Of a DNA stretch of 64,000 bases, positions 63,740-64,000 are shown piece by piece; the stretch's first letter is position 1; the number at the start of each line of letters is the position of its first letter. The position numbers and the translations under genes were made by a program. The stretch is from Caenorhabditis remanei (taxonomy: Eukaryota > Nematoda > Chromadorea > Rhabditida > Rhabditidae), in contig NC_071332.1 in the NCBI RefSeq assembly GCF_010183535.1, forward strand, positions 4,154,001-4,218,000, read 5' to 3'. Under the pieces are notes generated by a model, which did no database searches, had not been told where the DNA came from, and worked only from the letters and a program-made list of their open reading frames with translations.

Positions 63740-64000
63740 GAACCTAGATATAATTAGAGTAACGTGTCGATCGCTATGATCATCGATAGAGTCGACGATA
63801 ATCGGGAAAATCATGTCGATTTGATCTAACTTTAGTTTAGTCGATGACCAAAAAATGAGTTGAGACTCGACGATAATCAAAAAGTCATGATTATCATCTC
63901 AAAATTATCGATGACTATCGACGATCATAATCACTCATGATTATCGATAATTTATCGACCGGCGATTATCGATAGTCGGTCGACGATTATCGATAATCGT
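63740..64000. repeat. TCGATAAT/ATTATCGA palindromic repeat region running off the window
   Basis: From about 63765 to the window end the sequence is dominated by overlapping cgattatcgataatcg, tcgacgataatc and tcatgattatcgat motifs, each near-palindromic. The density increases toward the end and the repeat continues outside the window. Confidence 0.8.

Noticed and set aside
1..64000. CRISPR arrays, bacterial operons or prophage features
   Set aside because: The window is clearly eukaryotic (spliced genes, cuticle collagens, histone stem-loops). The tandem repeats have no spacer pattern of a CRISPR array.

Overview
The window is nuclear DNA from a nematode of the genus Caenorhabditis. It is AT-rich, has short introns with GTAAGT donors and TTTCAG acceptors, and carries cuticle collagens, an ET-module protein, a CX-module protein and a nematode F-box gene. 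From memory of C. elegans, the order aldehyde oxidase - collagens - thyroglobulin/Kunitz protein - sphingosine-phosphate lyase - PiT phosphate transporter resembles the cosmid B0222 neighbourhood on chromosome V (gad-3, col genes, tag-38, pitr). The heavy load of dispersed repeats and the extra genes suggest a species other than C. elegans. All gene models are hand-built from splice signals and reading-frame continuity.

Layout, 0-26.9 kb: the 3' two thirds of an aldehyde-oxidase-like molybdo-flavoenzyme; two genes resembling the PUD (protein up-regulated in daf-2) family, one of them split by a non-LTR retrotransposon fragment; a secreted protein with an IL-17-like cystine-knot C-terminus; three nearly identical cuticle collagen genes with TATA boxes; a degenerate lysine tRNA-like cloverleaf; an ET-module (Ly6-like) GPI-type protein; and a tandem pair of secreted proteins with two thyroglobulin type-1 domains, a Kunitz domain and a Cys-rich tail.

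Layout, 26.9-48 kb: long repeat-rich spacers, sphingosine-1-phosphate lyase, a PiT-type phosphate transporter, a seven-helix membrane protein of unrecognised family on the minus strand, and an F-box protein.

Layout, 49-64 kb: this is the most unusual part. Three tandem minus-strand genes encode divergent histone H3 proteins with replication-type 3' stem-loops and shared promoters. Two carry methionine at the K36 position and one carries isoleucine at the K27 position; all have lost K9 and K79. Next come a CX-module type I membrane protein and a cluster of tiny (about 70-80 residue) single-pass membrane protein genes. Each of these genes has an X-box-like RFX/DAF-19 site 50-84 bp upstream of its ATG, which suggests a ciliated-neuron programme. 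Part of the cluster lies in a large inverted duplication (arms of about 1.8 kb at 56861-58670 and 59869-61678). It duplicated an unrecognised 380-residue gene without its first exon, gave one micro-protein a new C-terminus, and cut off a second CX-module gene.

At least six families of dispersed or satellite-like repeats fill introns and spacers: long inverted-repeat MITE-like elements, GC-rich (GGGCC)n tracts and GGCGCGCC-type tandem motifs.
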